Positions 15,907 through 23,897 of a stretch of 39,130 bases of DNA are shown piece by piece. Position 1 is the stretch's first letter; the number at the start of each line of letters is the position of its first letter. Made by a program: the position numbers and the translations under genes. The notes under the pieces were generated by a model, which did not search any database, had not been told where the DNA came from, and saw nothing but the letters and a program-made list of their open reading frames with translations. Source of the stretch: an uncultured Lachnospiraceae bacterium. Its GTDB lineage: Bacteria > Bacillota > Clostridia > Lachnospirales > Lachnospiraceae. The stretch is taken from positions 1 through 39,130 of the forward strand of contig CAJUAA010000040.1 of assembly GCA_910584205.1 (NCBI GenBank). The letters run 5' to 3'.

Positions 15907-17967
15907 ATGATAAAAGTGGGAATGATCGTGGGGGACCGCTACGAGATCCTGGAAAAAGTCGGGGTCGGCGGCATGGCAGAAGTATTCAAAGGCAGAGACC
16001 ATAAGCTTAACCGCTTTGTCGCAGTCAAGGTATTAAAAGAAGAGTTCCGCGAAAACGGAGGCTTTATCAAAAAATTCAAGGAGGAGGCGCAGGCGGCGGC
16101 GGCGCTTGCCCATCCGAATATTGTCAACGTCTACGATGTGGGCGACGAGCGGGGGATCTACTATATCGTCATGGAACTGGTGGAAGGAATCACCCTGAAA
16201 AACTATATCGAGCGAAAGGGAAGGCTGACGATCAAGGAGGCCACCAGTATCGCCATACAGGTATCCGCGGGGCTGGAGGTGGCGCACAATAACCAGATCG
16301 TCCACCGGGACATCAAGCCCCAGAACATCATCATCTCCCGGGAAGGGAAGGTGAAGGTCACGGATTTCGGCATCGCAAAGGCGACCACGTCTCAGACTAC
16401 TACCTCCACGGCCATGGGATCGGTGCATTACGCGTCTCCGGAGCAGGCAAGGGGCGGATATGTGGATCACCGGAGCGACATCTATTCTCTGGGCGTGGTG
16501 CTTTATGAGATGGTGACCGGACGCGTGCCCTTTGACGGGGATACGGCGGTGACGGTGGCGGTGAAGCACCTGCAGGAGCAGATGGTGGCGCCGACTACCT
16601 ACAACAGCGAGGTTCCGTACAGCCTGGAGCAGATCATCCGGAAATGTATGGAGAAAAGCCCGGACCGGAGATACCAGGATATCGGCGACCTGCTTGCGGA
16701 CCTGAAACAGTCCCTGATGGACCCGGAGGGAGATTTTGTACAGATGGTGGACCTGGATTCCCAGGCAAAGACTACTGTCATGAAACGGGATACCACGTCC
16801 AGAGTCAAGGCCTCCAGAAGAATCCAGCGGGAGGAAGAAGAGGAAGACGAAGAAGAGGAGGACGAGGACGACGAGGAAGAAGACGAGGAATTAAGCCCCG
16901 CCGTGGAGCGGATCATGACCGTCGTCGGAGTGGCGCTTGCGGTGGTCATTGTGATCGTCATGCTCTCCCTCATCTCCCGGATGCTGGGGCTTGGAAAGGA
17001 AGAGGAGCCGGAAGAGGATACCAGGCCGGGGGTCGGACAGGAGGATGACAGAGAGCCGGAGGAGGAACCGGATGACGGCGTCAATACGGTAGTCATGCCG
17101 GATCTGCTTGGAAAGACGTCGACCGAGGCAAAGACAGAGCTGAGCAGCCTGGGCCTGAAGCTTACGATCACAGGGAGCGAGAGCTCCACGCAGTATGCGG
17201 CCGGACAGATCATAAGACAGAACATTAAAGTCGGAGAGCGGACGCCGGTGGGCAGTACCGTGGAAGCGGTGGTGGCCGGTTCCGGTTCCGGCGCGGCCAA
17301 TACGACGACGCCTTCCGAGACGGAGAAGCCTCAGGAGAAGGTGGAGGAAGTGACCGTTCCCAAAGTGGAGGGACAGACCGAAGCCGGCGCCAGAAGCGCG
17401 CTGGAGGCGGCAGGGCTGAAGGCCGGAACGGTGACGGAGGCGAACAGCGATACGGTGGAGAGCGGGAAGGTGATCTCCCAGGCGCCTGCCGGCAACACCA
17501 GCGCGAAGAAAGGGACTGCGGTGAATCTGGTGCTCAGCAAGGGTCCGGCAAACGTGAAGGTGACGGATGTCATCGGCCATGAGGAAAGCCGGGCTGCGGG
17601 AGAACTGCAGGCCGCGGGCTTCCAGGTGGCGGTGAAGGACGTCTATACGGATGAGATGCGTGCGGGGCTGGTGGTCAGCACGAGTCCGGACAGGGGCAGT
17701 TTTGCGGCTCCCGGAAGCACGGTGACGATTTCGGTAAGCCGGGGACGCAAACAGGTGAATATCCCGTCGGTCAGCGTCGGCATGACCTTTGAGGAGGCGG
17801 CGGAGAAGCTGGAGGACGCAGGATTTGAAGGCAGGATTAACGAAGGGTCCGAGAACAGCGATTCCGTAGGCCAGGGCTTCGTAACCCGCTATGAGCCGTC
17901 GAAAACGGTGGACCCGGAAGGGACGGTCACGATCTATGTCAGCACGGGCCCCGCGTCGGGCAATTAG
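15907..17967 (+). CDS. pknB: PASTA-domain Ser/Thr protein kinase (PknB/PrkC)
   Basis: Membrane kinase that senses muropeptides or lipid II and phosphorylates cell wall and translation factors. It has 686 residues. Kinase domain 1-270: glycine loop VGVGGMAEVFKG, AVKVLK, catalytic HRDIKPQN and DFG. A juxtamembrane segment contains a nearly pure Glu/Asp run at about 309-330, then one membrane helix at about 336-358. Four extracellular PASTA repeats follow (about 395-458, 481-547, 549-614, 616-686), separated by a Thr/Ser/Glu-rich linker after the first. The third is divergent. It follows prpC directly, and rsgA, itself a known target of this kinase family, comes next. Confidence 0.97.
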   Translation: MIKVGMIVGDRYEILEKVGVGGMAEVFKGRDHKLNRFVAVKVLKEEFRENGGFIKKFKEEAQAAAALAHPNIVNVYDVGDERGIYYIVMELVEGITLKNYIERKGRLTIKEATSIAIQVSAGLEVAHNNQIVHRDIKPQNIIISREGKVKVTDFGIAKATTSQTTTSTAMGSVHYASPEQARGGYVDHRSDIYSLGVVLYEMVTGRVPFDGDTAVTVAVKHLQEQMVAPTTYNSEVPYSLEQIIRKCMEKSPDRRYQDIGDLLADLKQSLMDPEGDFVQMVDLDSQAKTTVMKRDTTSRVKASRRIQREEEEEDEEEEDEDDEEEDEELSPAVERIMTVVGVALAVVIVIVMLSLISRMLGLGKEEEPEEDTRPGVGQEDDREPEEEPDDGVNTVVMPDLLGKTSTEAKTELSSLGLKLTITGSESSTQYAAGQIIRQNIKVGERTPVGSTVEAVVAGSGSGAANTTTPSETEKPQEKVEEVTVPKVEGQTEAGARSALEAAGLKAGTVTEANSDTVESGKVISQAPAGNTSAKKGTAVNLVLSKGPANVKVTDVIGHEESRAAGELQAAGFQVAVKDVYTDEMRAGLVVSTSPDRGSFAAPGSTVTISVSRGRKQVNIPSVSVGMTFEEAAEKLEDAGFEGRINEGSENSDSVGQGFVTRYEPSKTVDPEGTVTIYVSTGPASGN

Positions 17968-17978
17968 GCGGTTTTCAG

Positions 17979-18866
17979 ATGCAGGGAAGGATCGTAAAAG
18001 GAATCGCGGGATTTTATTATGTGTATGCAGAAGGGTTCGGCCTGTATGAATGCAGGGCCAGGGGGATCTTCCGGAACCGGAAGCTGAAGCCTCTGGTGGG
18101 CGATCAGGTGGAGATCGAAGTGGTGGATGAGAATGACCGGGAAGGAAATATCCTGGAGATCCTGCCGCGGGTCACAGAGCTGGTCCGCCCGGCGGTCGCC
18201 AACGTGGATCAGGCGCTGGTCATCTTTGCGGCAACCCGCCCGAAGCCGAACCTGTCTTTGCTGGACCGTTTTCTCCTGATGATGGACCGGCAGTCCATCC
18301 CCACCATGATCTGTTTTAACAAAATGGACGAGGCGTCGGAGCCGGAGCTGGCGGCCCTGGGCAGCATCTACCGGGACTGCGGGAGCCGGGTTCTCTTTAC
18401 CAGCGCGCGGGAAGGGGCCGGGGTCGGGGAATTGAGGGATCTGCTCCGGGGACATACCACAACGGTGGCGGGCCCTTCGGGAGTGGGCAAATCCACTCTG
18501 ATTAACCGGATCGTTCCGGACGCCCGTATGGAGACAGGCAATATCAGCGAAAAGATCGATCGGGGAAAACATACGACGAGACACAGCGAACTGTTCCGGA
18601 TCGAAGCGGACAGCTATATCTTTGATACGCCCGGCTTCAGTTCTCTGGAGCCCGAGGGCATGGAAAAGGAAGAACTTCGATACAGTTTTCACGAATTTGA
18701 TCCGTACGAGGGAGGCTGCCGCTTTCAGGGCTGCGTCCATTCCATGGAACCGGGCTGCGCGGTGAAGGAGGCCGTGCAGGCGGGAAGGATCAGCCGGGAA
18801 AGGTATGACAGCTATCTGCAGCTTTACAGGGAACTGCAGGAAAAAGAAAAGAGGAGGTACATGTAA
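17979..18866 (+). CDS. rsgA: Ribosome small-subunit GTPase RsgA
   Basis: Circularly permuted GTPase that checks late 30S assembly. It has 295 residues: N-terminal OB fold, then G4 NKMD, G5 TSAREG, G1 GPSGVGKST, G2 region GKHTTRHSEL, G3 DTPGF, and a zinc knuckle with C-x4-C-x-H-x5-C in CRFQGCVHSMEPGC. All elements are intact. It starts 11 bases after pknB, with only a weak ribosome site. rpe starts on the base after its stop, with GAGGAGG lying in the rsgA 3' end. Confidence 0.97.
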   Translation: MQGRIVKGIAGFYYVYAEGFGLYECRARGIFRNRKLKPLVGDQVEIEVVDENDREGNILEILPRVTELVRPAVANVDQALVIFAATRPKPNLSLLDRFLLMMDRQSIPTMICFNKMDEASEPELAALGSIYRDCGSRVLFTSAREGAGVGELRDLLRGHTTTVAGPSGVGKSTLINRIVPDARMETGNISEKIDRGKHTTRHSELFRIEADSYIFDTPGFSSLEPEGMEKEELRYSFHEFDPYEGGCRFQGCVHSMEPGCAVKEAVQAGRISRERYDSYLQLYRELQEKEKRRYM

Positions 18867-19523
18867 ATGAAGAACTATCTGTCCCCATCCATATTGTCTG
18901 CGGATTTTGCCCATCTGGGGGAGGATATCCGGCACGCGCAGAACGCGGGAGCGCAGTATCTGCACTACGACGTCATGGACGGCCTGTTCGTTCCGAGCAT
19001 TTCTTTTGGGATGCCGGTGCTCCGGTCCGTGCGGAAGATCACGGATATGGTGCTGGACGTGCACCTGATGATCGAGAAGCCGGAACGGTATATCGACGAG
19101 TTTGCGGACTGCGGCGCGGATATCATCACCATCCATTATGAGGCGTGCGGGGATCTGAAGGGAACGCTTCAGCGGATCAGGGACCGTGGGATCAAAGCAG
19201 GAGTGACCATCAAGCCCAATACGCCCAATCAGGTGCTGGCAGATGTGCTGGACCAGGTGGACATGATCCTTCTCATGACCGTGGAGCCGGGCTTTGGAGG
19301 GCAGTCCTATATTCCGTCCTCTACGGCAAAGATACAGGAGCTTCGCCGCATGCTGGAAGAGCGGGGGCTTCAGACGGATATCGAAGTGGACGGAGGAATC
19401 AAAAAAGACAACCTTCAGATGGTACTGGATGCCGGAGCGAACGTCATCGTGGCGGGCTCCGCCATCTTCGCGGGAGATATCGAACAGAATGTCCGGGATT
19501 TCCGGAAGGTTATGGAAGCATGA
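18867..19523 (+). CDS. rpe: Ribulose-phosphate 3-epimerase
   Basis: Interconverts ribulose-5-phosphate and xylulose-5-phosphate in the pentose phosphate pathway. A TIM barrel of 218 residues with SILSADFAHL, HYDVMDGLFVPSISFG, DVHLMIEKPE, MTVEPGFGGQ, EVDGGI and AGSAIF, which carry the metal and phosphate ligands. It is directly joined to rsgA (no gap) and overlaps thiN by 4 bases, a typical rsgA-rpe-thiN block. Confidence 0.98.
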   Translation: MKNYLSPSILSADFAHLGEDIRHAQNAGAQYLHYDVMDGLFVPSISFGMPVLRSVRKITDMVLDVHLMIEKPERYIDEFADCGADIITIHYEACGDLKGTLQRIRDRGIKAGVTIKPNTPNQVLADVLDQVDMILLMTVEPGFGGQSYIPSSTAKIQELRRMLEERGLQTDIEVDGGIKKDNLQMVLDAGANVIVAGSAIFAGDIEQNVRDFRKVMEA

Positions 19524-20173
19524 ATACATTGATTATCAGCGGGGGCAGCATCGAAGTCGGGCTTGCCCTCGAACTTATGCAGGAACCCTTTGACCATGTG
19601 ATCGGCGTGGACGCCGGAGCGGCGTTCTGCAGGGAGCACGGCATCCGCCCGGACCGGATCGTGGGCGACTTTGACACGCTGGACCCGGAGATCCTCCAGT
19701 GGTACAGGGCCTGTACGGATATCGAGATCAGACAGTACAATCCGGTGAAGGACGCCACCGATACCCAGATTGCGGTGGAACTGGCCATGGAACTTGGCAG
19801 CACGGACATTACGATCCTGGGGGGCACCGGTACCAGGCTGGACCATGTGCTGGGAAATATACAGACGTTGTATTTCCCGTTTGCGCGGGGCGTTTCCTGC
19901 CGGATGCTGGACGGCTGCAACCGGATCCAGCTGATCGGGGGGCGGCATGTGATCCGAAGGGACAGCCAGTACGGCACCTGTTTTTCCCTGATCCCCCTGA
20001 CTACGGACGTATACGGGGTGACGGTCCGGGGAGCGAAATATCCTCTGGACCGGCATCATTTCACGGTGCTTGGAACCGGCAGCTTCGGTGTTTCCAATGA
20101 GGTCTCGGAAGAGCAGGCAGAAATCACGGTGGAAAGCGGCATCCTTATACTGATTGAGTCAAAAGACGGATAA
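19520..20173 (+). CDS. thiN: Thiamine diphosphokinase
   Basis: Pyrophosphorylates thiamine to thiamine diphosphate, the cofactor of transketolase among others. It has 217 residues with GVDAGAAFCREHGIRPDRIVGDFDTLD, KDATDTQIAVELAM, TILGGTGTRLDHVLGN and a C-terminal beta domain ending near VSEEQAEITVESG. The ATG at 19520 overlaps the rpe stop (ATGA). Last gene of the housekeeping run; the ilvE promoter starts 15 bases after its stop. Confidence 0.95.
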   Translation: MNTLIISGGSIEVGLALELMQEPFDHVIGVDAGAAFCREHGIRPDRIVGDFDTLDPEILQWYRACTDIEIRQYNPVKDATDTQIAVELAMELGSTDITILGGTGTRLDHVLGNIQTLYFPFARGVSCRMLDGCNRIQLIGGRHVIRRDSQYGTCFSLIPLTTDVYGVTVRGAKYPLDRHHFTVLGTGSFGVSNEVSEEQAEITVESGILILIESKDG

Positions 20174-20187
20174 AAAGAATCCGAATC

Positions 20188-20216
20188 TTGACACTCATTT
20201 CAGAACGGAGTATGAT
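20188..20216 (+). promoter_or_regulatory. Consensus sigma-A promoter for ilvE
   Basis: TTGACA (20188-20193), 17-base spacer, TATGAT (20211-20216), with start of transcription expected near 20223. This supports ATG 20257 as the ilvE start and rules out the TTG at 20188, which is the -35 box itself. Confidence 0.85.
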
Positions 20217-20256
20217 GGAAAAAGACAAGTCGTACACAGGAAAGGAAGTAAGCGTG

Positions 20257-21282
20257 ATGGAAAAAAAGAACATAGACTGGGGCAGTCTCGGGTTCGCTTA
20301 TATGCCGACGGACAAGAGATATGTGGCCAATTATAAAAACGGGGCATGGGATGAAGGGACCATGAGCGATGATCCCAACATCGTCATGAGCGAGTGTGCA
20401 TGCGTGCTTCAGTACGCCCAGACCTGTTTTGAAGGGATCAAGGCGTATACCACAGAGGACGGGAGGATCGTGACTTTCCGCCCGGACCTGAATGCAAAGC
20501 GCATGGCGGATTCCGCAAGAAGGCTGCAGATGCCGGTATTTCCGGAGGATCGTTTTGTGGAAGCGGTCGTGGAGACGGTAAAGGCGAACGCAGCCTATGT
20601 GCCGCCCTACGGAAGCGGAGCCACATTGTATATCCGGCCGTTTATGTTCGGTATTGATTCCGTGATCGGCGTAAAGCCGGCCGGCGAATATCAGTTCCGG
20701 ATCTTCACCACACCGGTGGGGCCGTATTTTAAAGGAGGCGTAAAGCCGATCACGATCCGCGTATCCGATGTGGACCGTGCAGCGCCTCACGGAACCGGCG
20801 ATATCAAGGCGGGCCTGAACTATGCCATGAGCCTTTACAATATCGTGGATGCCCATGAGAAGGGTTATGATGAAAATCTGTACCTTGATCCGGGAACCAG
20901 GACTTATGTGGAGGAGACCGGCGGCGCCAACTTCATGTTCATTACCAGAGACGGGAAATTTGTAACTCCGAAATCGAACAGTATCCTTCCTTCGGTCACC
21001 AGACGTTCGCTGATGGTGGTGGCAAAGGACTATCTGGGGATGGAAGTGGAAGAAAGACCGGTCAGAAAGGATGAGCTGAAGGATTTCGCGGAATGCGGAC
21101 TGTGCGGTACTGCCGCGGTCATCTCTCCGGTGGGCAGGATCGTGGACCATGGGGAAGAGATCTGCCTGCCCAGCGGCATGGAGGATATGGGACCGGTGAC
21201 CAGGAAGCTGTACGACACGCTGACCGGCATCCAGATGGGCCGGATCAAGGCGCCGGAAGGCTGGATCAGGGAAATCATGTAA
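20257..21282 (+). CDS. ilvE: Branched-chain amino acid aminotransferase
   Basis: PLP enzyme that makes or degrades leucine, isoleucine and valine with 2-oxoglutarate. It has 341 residues from ATG 20257, which has AGGAAAGGAAG upstream and follows the promoter by about 35 bases. Fold type IV features: FEGIKAYTTEDGRI, RMADSARRLQMP, GATLYIRPFMFG, PLP lysine Lys184 in DIKAGLNYAMS, YVEETGGANFMFI and ECGLCGTAAVISPVG. It resembles the eukaryote-like BCAT group. Transcribed alone, with a hairpin terminator 8 bases after the stop. Confidence 0.95.
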   Translation: MEKKNIDWGSLGFAYMPTDKRYVANYKNGAWDEGTMSDDPNIVMSECACVLQYAQTCFEGIKAYTTEDGRIVTFRPDLNAKRMADSARRLQMPVFPEDRFVEAVVETVKANAAYVPPYGSGATLYIRPFMFGIDSVIGVKPAGEYQFRIFTTPVGPYFKGGVKPITIRVSDVDRAAPHGTGDIKAGLNYAMSLYNIVDAHEKGYDENLYLDPGTRTYVEETGGANFMFITRDGKFVTPKSNSILPSVTRRSLMVVAKDYLGMEVEERPVRKDELKDFAECGLCGTAAVISPVGRIVDHGEEICLPSGMEDMGPVTRKLYDTLTGIQMGRIKAPEGWIREIM

Positions 21283-21289
21283 GACACAT

Positions 21290-21319
21290 ACCCGGGACAT
21301 GGGACTGCCCCGGGTTTTT
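21290..21319 (+). terminator. Rho-independent terminator after ilvE
   Basis: acccggg (21290-21296) pairs with cccgggt (21309-21315), followed by a run of five T. Confidence 0.8.
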
Positions 21320-21391
21320 GTGTAGAACAGGAAACGGAGCGGACGCCGGGATATACGGCATCAGAGCGGGCAGTGGAAGGAGACGAAAGAC

Positions 21392-21883
21392 ATGAACGAG
21401 AACTACAGTTACAGTGAGTATGCGGTCGCGGTGCGGCAGACGAAAGAGATGAGGGCAAAGCAGGTGGCAGTGATCGGAGTGACGGCAGTCTCTCTGGTCC
21501 TGGCGCTGATGGTGTACTGGGTATTTGTGGTCCTGACGGTGGCGGGCGGCATCGGCTGCTATCTGGCATGGCAGGCCAGCGATATGGAATATGAGACAAT
21601 CTTCCTGGATGGTTCTCTGGAGATCGCTGCCATCTATCAGAAGACCCGCAGGAAGACGAAATTCCAGTGTGAGATGAAAAACGTACTGGGCTACCGGGTG
21701 GGAAAGAAAGAGGACGCGGTCAGGCTGGGAAAGATCACACGGGATTTTTCTTCCCATGTGGAAGGACGGGACTGCTGCGTCATGAAGGTCGGGACGGAAA
21801 AAGGGCCGCATGTGATCTGTTTTGAACCGGGGGAAGAGCTGGAAGAAATACTGGAGAAGAGATACCGGACGCTGAAGGCGTAG
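21392..21883 (+). CDS. Small membrane protein, unknown function (DUF6106-like)
   Basis: A 163-residue protein with a short polar N terminus rich in Tyr and Ser, two adjacent membrane segments at about residues 24-57, and a cytoplasmic-looking beta-rich domain after it (EYETIFLDGSLEIAAIY, ITRDFSSHVEGRDCCVMKVG, VICFEPGEELEEIL). The C-terminal part looks like a small PH-like or bacterial-PH-type sheet. I recall this type as DUF6106 in Lachnospiraceae, without certainty. AAGGAGAC precedes the ATG. First gene of a four-gene same-strand cluster with a J-domain protein. Confidence 0.65.
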   Translation: MNENYSYSEYAVAVRQTKEMRAKQVAVIGVTAVSLVLALMVYWVFVVLTVAGGIGCYLAWQASDMEYETIFLDGSLEIAAIYQKTRRKTKFQCEMKNVLGYRVGKKEDAVRLGKITRDFSSHVEGRDCCVMKVGTEKGPHVICFEPGEELEEILEKRYRTLKA

Positions 21884-21898
21884 AAAGGATACTGCAGT

Positions 21899-22294
21899 AT
21901 GAGAGACCGATTTTACCGTTTTATGCAGGGAAGGTATGGACAGGATGCCTTCTCCCGTTTTTTACTGGGCGCCATGGCGGTCTGCCTGCTTCTGAATGTG
22001 GTGTTTCGCAGCCGGTTGTTTGGGGCGCTGGCGTGGCTTCTGCTGTTTTACGGGTATTTCCGCATTTTTTCCAGAAACCATGCGGCGCGCTTTGCGGAAA
22101 ATCAGAGGTATCTGGAGCGGACGGCAAAGTTCCGGTACTGGTTTGAGCAGCAGAAAAAGCTTCGGGAGGAACGGAAGTACCATCACATCTATGTGTGCCC
22201 CAAATGCAGGCAGAAGATCCGGATTCCGAAAGGAAAAGGAAAGATCATGGTGCGCTGTCCGAAGTGCCGTCATGAATTTCAGAGAAGGAGCTGA
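21899..22294 (+). CDS. Membrane protein with C-terminal zinc-ribbon-like CxxC pair
   Basis: A 131-residue protein: two hydrophobic segments at about 20-55, a basic amphipathic stretch, and at the C terminus CPKCRQKIRIPKGKGKI followed by VRCPKCRHEF, that is two CPKC knuckles 18 residues apart, which should bind zinc. The ribbon resembles the MJ0042/zinc-ribbon type often found on membrane-tethered adaptor proteins. Function unknown. It is 15 bases after its upstream neighbour and 3 bases before the next gene, so cotranscription is near certain. Confidence 0.7.
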   Translation: MRDRFYRFMQGRYGQDAFSRFLLGAMAVCLLLNVVFRSRLFGALAWLLLFYGYFRIFSRNHAARFAENQRYLERTAKFRYWFEQQKKLREERKYHHIYVCPKCRQKIRIPKGKGKIMVRCPKCRHEFQRRS

Positions 22295-22297
22295 GCG

Positions 22298-23137
22298 ATG
22301 TTTGGATATATTGCCATCCATAAGCCGGAGCTGAAGGTCAGAGAGTATGAGGCCTATCAGGCGGCTTACTGCGGGCTGTGCAGGAGCCTGAAACGGCGCC
22401 ATGGCAGGCTGGGACAGATGACGCTCAGCTTTGATATGACGTTTCTCGCCCTTTTGCTGACCGGGCTGTATGAGCCGGAGACCAGGAACGGTATCCAAAG
22501 ATGTGCGGCGCATCCTCTGCACCGGCATCCATACCGGGAAAATCCGTACTATGATTATGCGGCGGACATGAATGTGATCCTGACTTACTATAAATGTCTG
22601 GACGACTGGGAGGATGAGCGGAGATTGTCCGGGCTTCTGTATGCGCGCCTGCTGAAAGGAAGAATGAAGAAACTGAAACATCAGTACGGGGTAAAGGTGT
22701 CGAAGACCGGAAGGCTGCTTTTGAAACTGCGGGCGTATGAACGGAAAAAACGGTACAACATGGACCAGACTGCCGGGCTTTTCGGACAGATCATGGCGGA
22801 ACTGTTCGTATATCAGGAAGACGAGTGGGAACAGAGACTGCGGCGGATGGGTTTTTTCTTCGGGAAATTCATCTATCTGATGGATGCTTATGTGGATGTG
22901 GAGGAAGATCTGAAGAAGGGCCGTTACAATCCTTTTGCGAAGCTGTATCAGACGGACCATTTTGAAGAGGACTGCGAAACGATCCTGAAGATGATGATCG
23001 CGGAGGCGGCAAGGGCCTTTGAGGTGCTGCCGATCCTGGAGGATGTCCAGATCCTGCGCAATATCCTGTATGCGGGGGTATGGACCCGTTACGGGCAGGT
23101 CCGCCGGAAAAGAAAGGAAACGGAAGAGAAGCCATGA
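22298..23137 (+). CDS. DUF5685-type protein with Asp-rich motifs like squalene/phytoene synthases
   Basis: A 279-residue, mostly helical protein starting MFGYIAIHKPELKVREYEAY with YCGLCRSLKRRHG (residues about 24-36). I recognise the family as DUF5685, function unknown. Two motifs stand out: DDWED at 102-106 and DVEEDLKKGRYNP from 200, with Asp200, Glu203 and Asp204. Squalene and phytoene synthases have DxxxD and DxxED followed by a gR.Y.P segment, in proteins of about 280-290 residues, so an isoprenoid-synthase-like helical fold is possible; this is inference. The overlap with the J-protein start (ATGA) shows coupling. Confidence 0.75.
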   Translation: MFGYIAIHKPELKVREYEAYQAAYCGLCRSLKRRHGRLGQMTLSFDMTFLALLLTGLYEPETRNGIQRCAAHPLHRHPYRENPYYDYAADMNVILTYYKCLDDWEDERRLSGLLYARLLKGRMKKLKHQYGVKVSKTGRLLLKLRAYERKKRYNMDQTAGLFGQIMAELFVYQEDEWEQRLRRMGFFFGKFIYLMDAYVDVEEDLKKGRYNPFAKLYQTDHFEEDCETILKMMIAEAARAFEVLPILEDVQILRNILYAGVWTRYGQVRRKRKETEEKP

Positions 23138-23772
23138 CAAGAGATCCATATGAGATTCTGGGGATTCCGCGGGGAGCCTCAGATGAGGAGATAAAGAAGG
23201 CGTACCGCACGCTCAGCCGGAAATATCATCCGGACGCCAATGTGAACAATCCCAATGCAGCACAGGCGGAGGAGCGGTTCAAGCAGGTCCAGGCGGCTTA
23301 CGATCAGATCATGAAGGAAAAGGAGCAGGGCGGATTTGGCGGCTACGGCGGGTTTGGAGGATATGAGCAGAGGGCCTCTTCCGGTCAGGAGGATGACGAT
23401 ACCCGCTATCTGAACGCGGCCATGAACTATGCAAGGGCGGGCAGCTACCGGGAGGCGCTGAACGTCCTGTCGGGCATCGGCCGGAAAGATGCGGGCTGGT
23501 ATTATGTGAGCGCCATCGCCAATCATGGGATCGGCAACAACGTAGCGGCGCTTCAGCATGCCAGACGGGCGGTGGAACTGGAGCCCGGACGTCTGGAGTA
23601 CGAACTTCTGCTGCGTCAGCTGGAAGGCGGCGGAAGCTGGTATGATCAGATGAGCACGCCTTACGGAGGAATGCCCATGGCGGGAAATGATGTGTGCTGC
23701 AGGATCTGCATCATGTATAATCTGTGCAGCCTGTGCTGCCTTGGAGGAAGGGGCGGCGTGATCTGCTGCTGA
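23134..23772 (+). CDS. J-domain protein with Cys-rich C terminus
   Basis: A 212-residue protein. The J domain occupies residues 1-70 with His32-Pro33-Asp34 in KYHPDAN, which activates Hsp70 ATPase. A Gly/Tyr/Phe linker follows (FGGYGGFGGYEQ), then a TPR-like helical region (YLNAAMNYARAGSYREALNVL, YYVSAIANHGIGN), and a tail with eight cysteines in the last 30 residues (DVCCRICIMYNLC, CLGGRGGVICC). No DnaJ zinc-finger repeats of the CxxCxGxG type are present, so it is a type III J-protein. The start overlaps the DUF5685 stop, implying a joint function. The tail may bind metal or the membrane. Confidence 0.85.
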   Translation: MTRDPYEILGIPRGASDEEIKKAYRTLSRKYHPDANVNNPNAAQAEERFKQVQAAYDQIMKEKEQGGFGGYGGFGGYEQRASSGQEDDDTRYLNAAMNYARAGSYREALNVLSGIGRKDAGWYYVSAIANHGIGNNVAALQHARRAVELEPGRLEYELLLRQLEGGGSWYDQMSTPYGGMPMAGNDVCCRICIMYNLCSLCCLGGRGGVICC

Positions 23773-23838
23773 CCGTCCGCGCAGAATCTTAAATTTTTTA
23801 AAATATGAAAGACAACGGGTGCATTGCGGGACAGTTTG

Positions 23839-23847
23839 TGTTATGAT
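23839..23847 (+). promoter_or_regulatory. Possible extended -10 promoter for the VanY operon
   Basis: TGT TATGAT (TGn plus -10) about 50 bases before the carboxypeptidase ATG, without a convincing -35. The position fits the start of the next transcription unit. Confidence 0.4.
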
Positions 23848-23897
23848 AGAGGTCGTTAAGAGAGTAAGGTACAAAAGGCAGGGATTTCAGGAGAAAG

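Noticed and set aside
17964..19529. 521-codon minus-strand frame opposite rsgA and rpe
   Set aside because: Runs across two certain plus-strand genes and reads as low-complexity His/Arg/Leu.
20188..20256. TTG start at 20188 for ilvE
   Set aside because: These bases are the -35 box of the ilvE promoter; the ribosome site points to ATG 20257.
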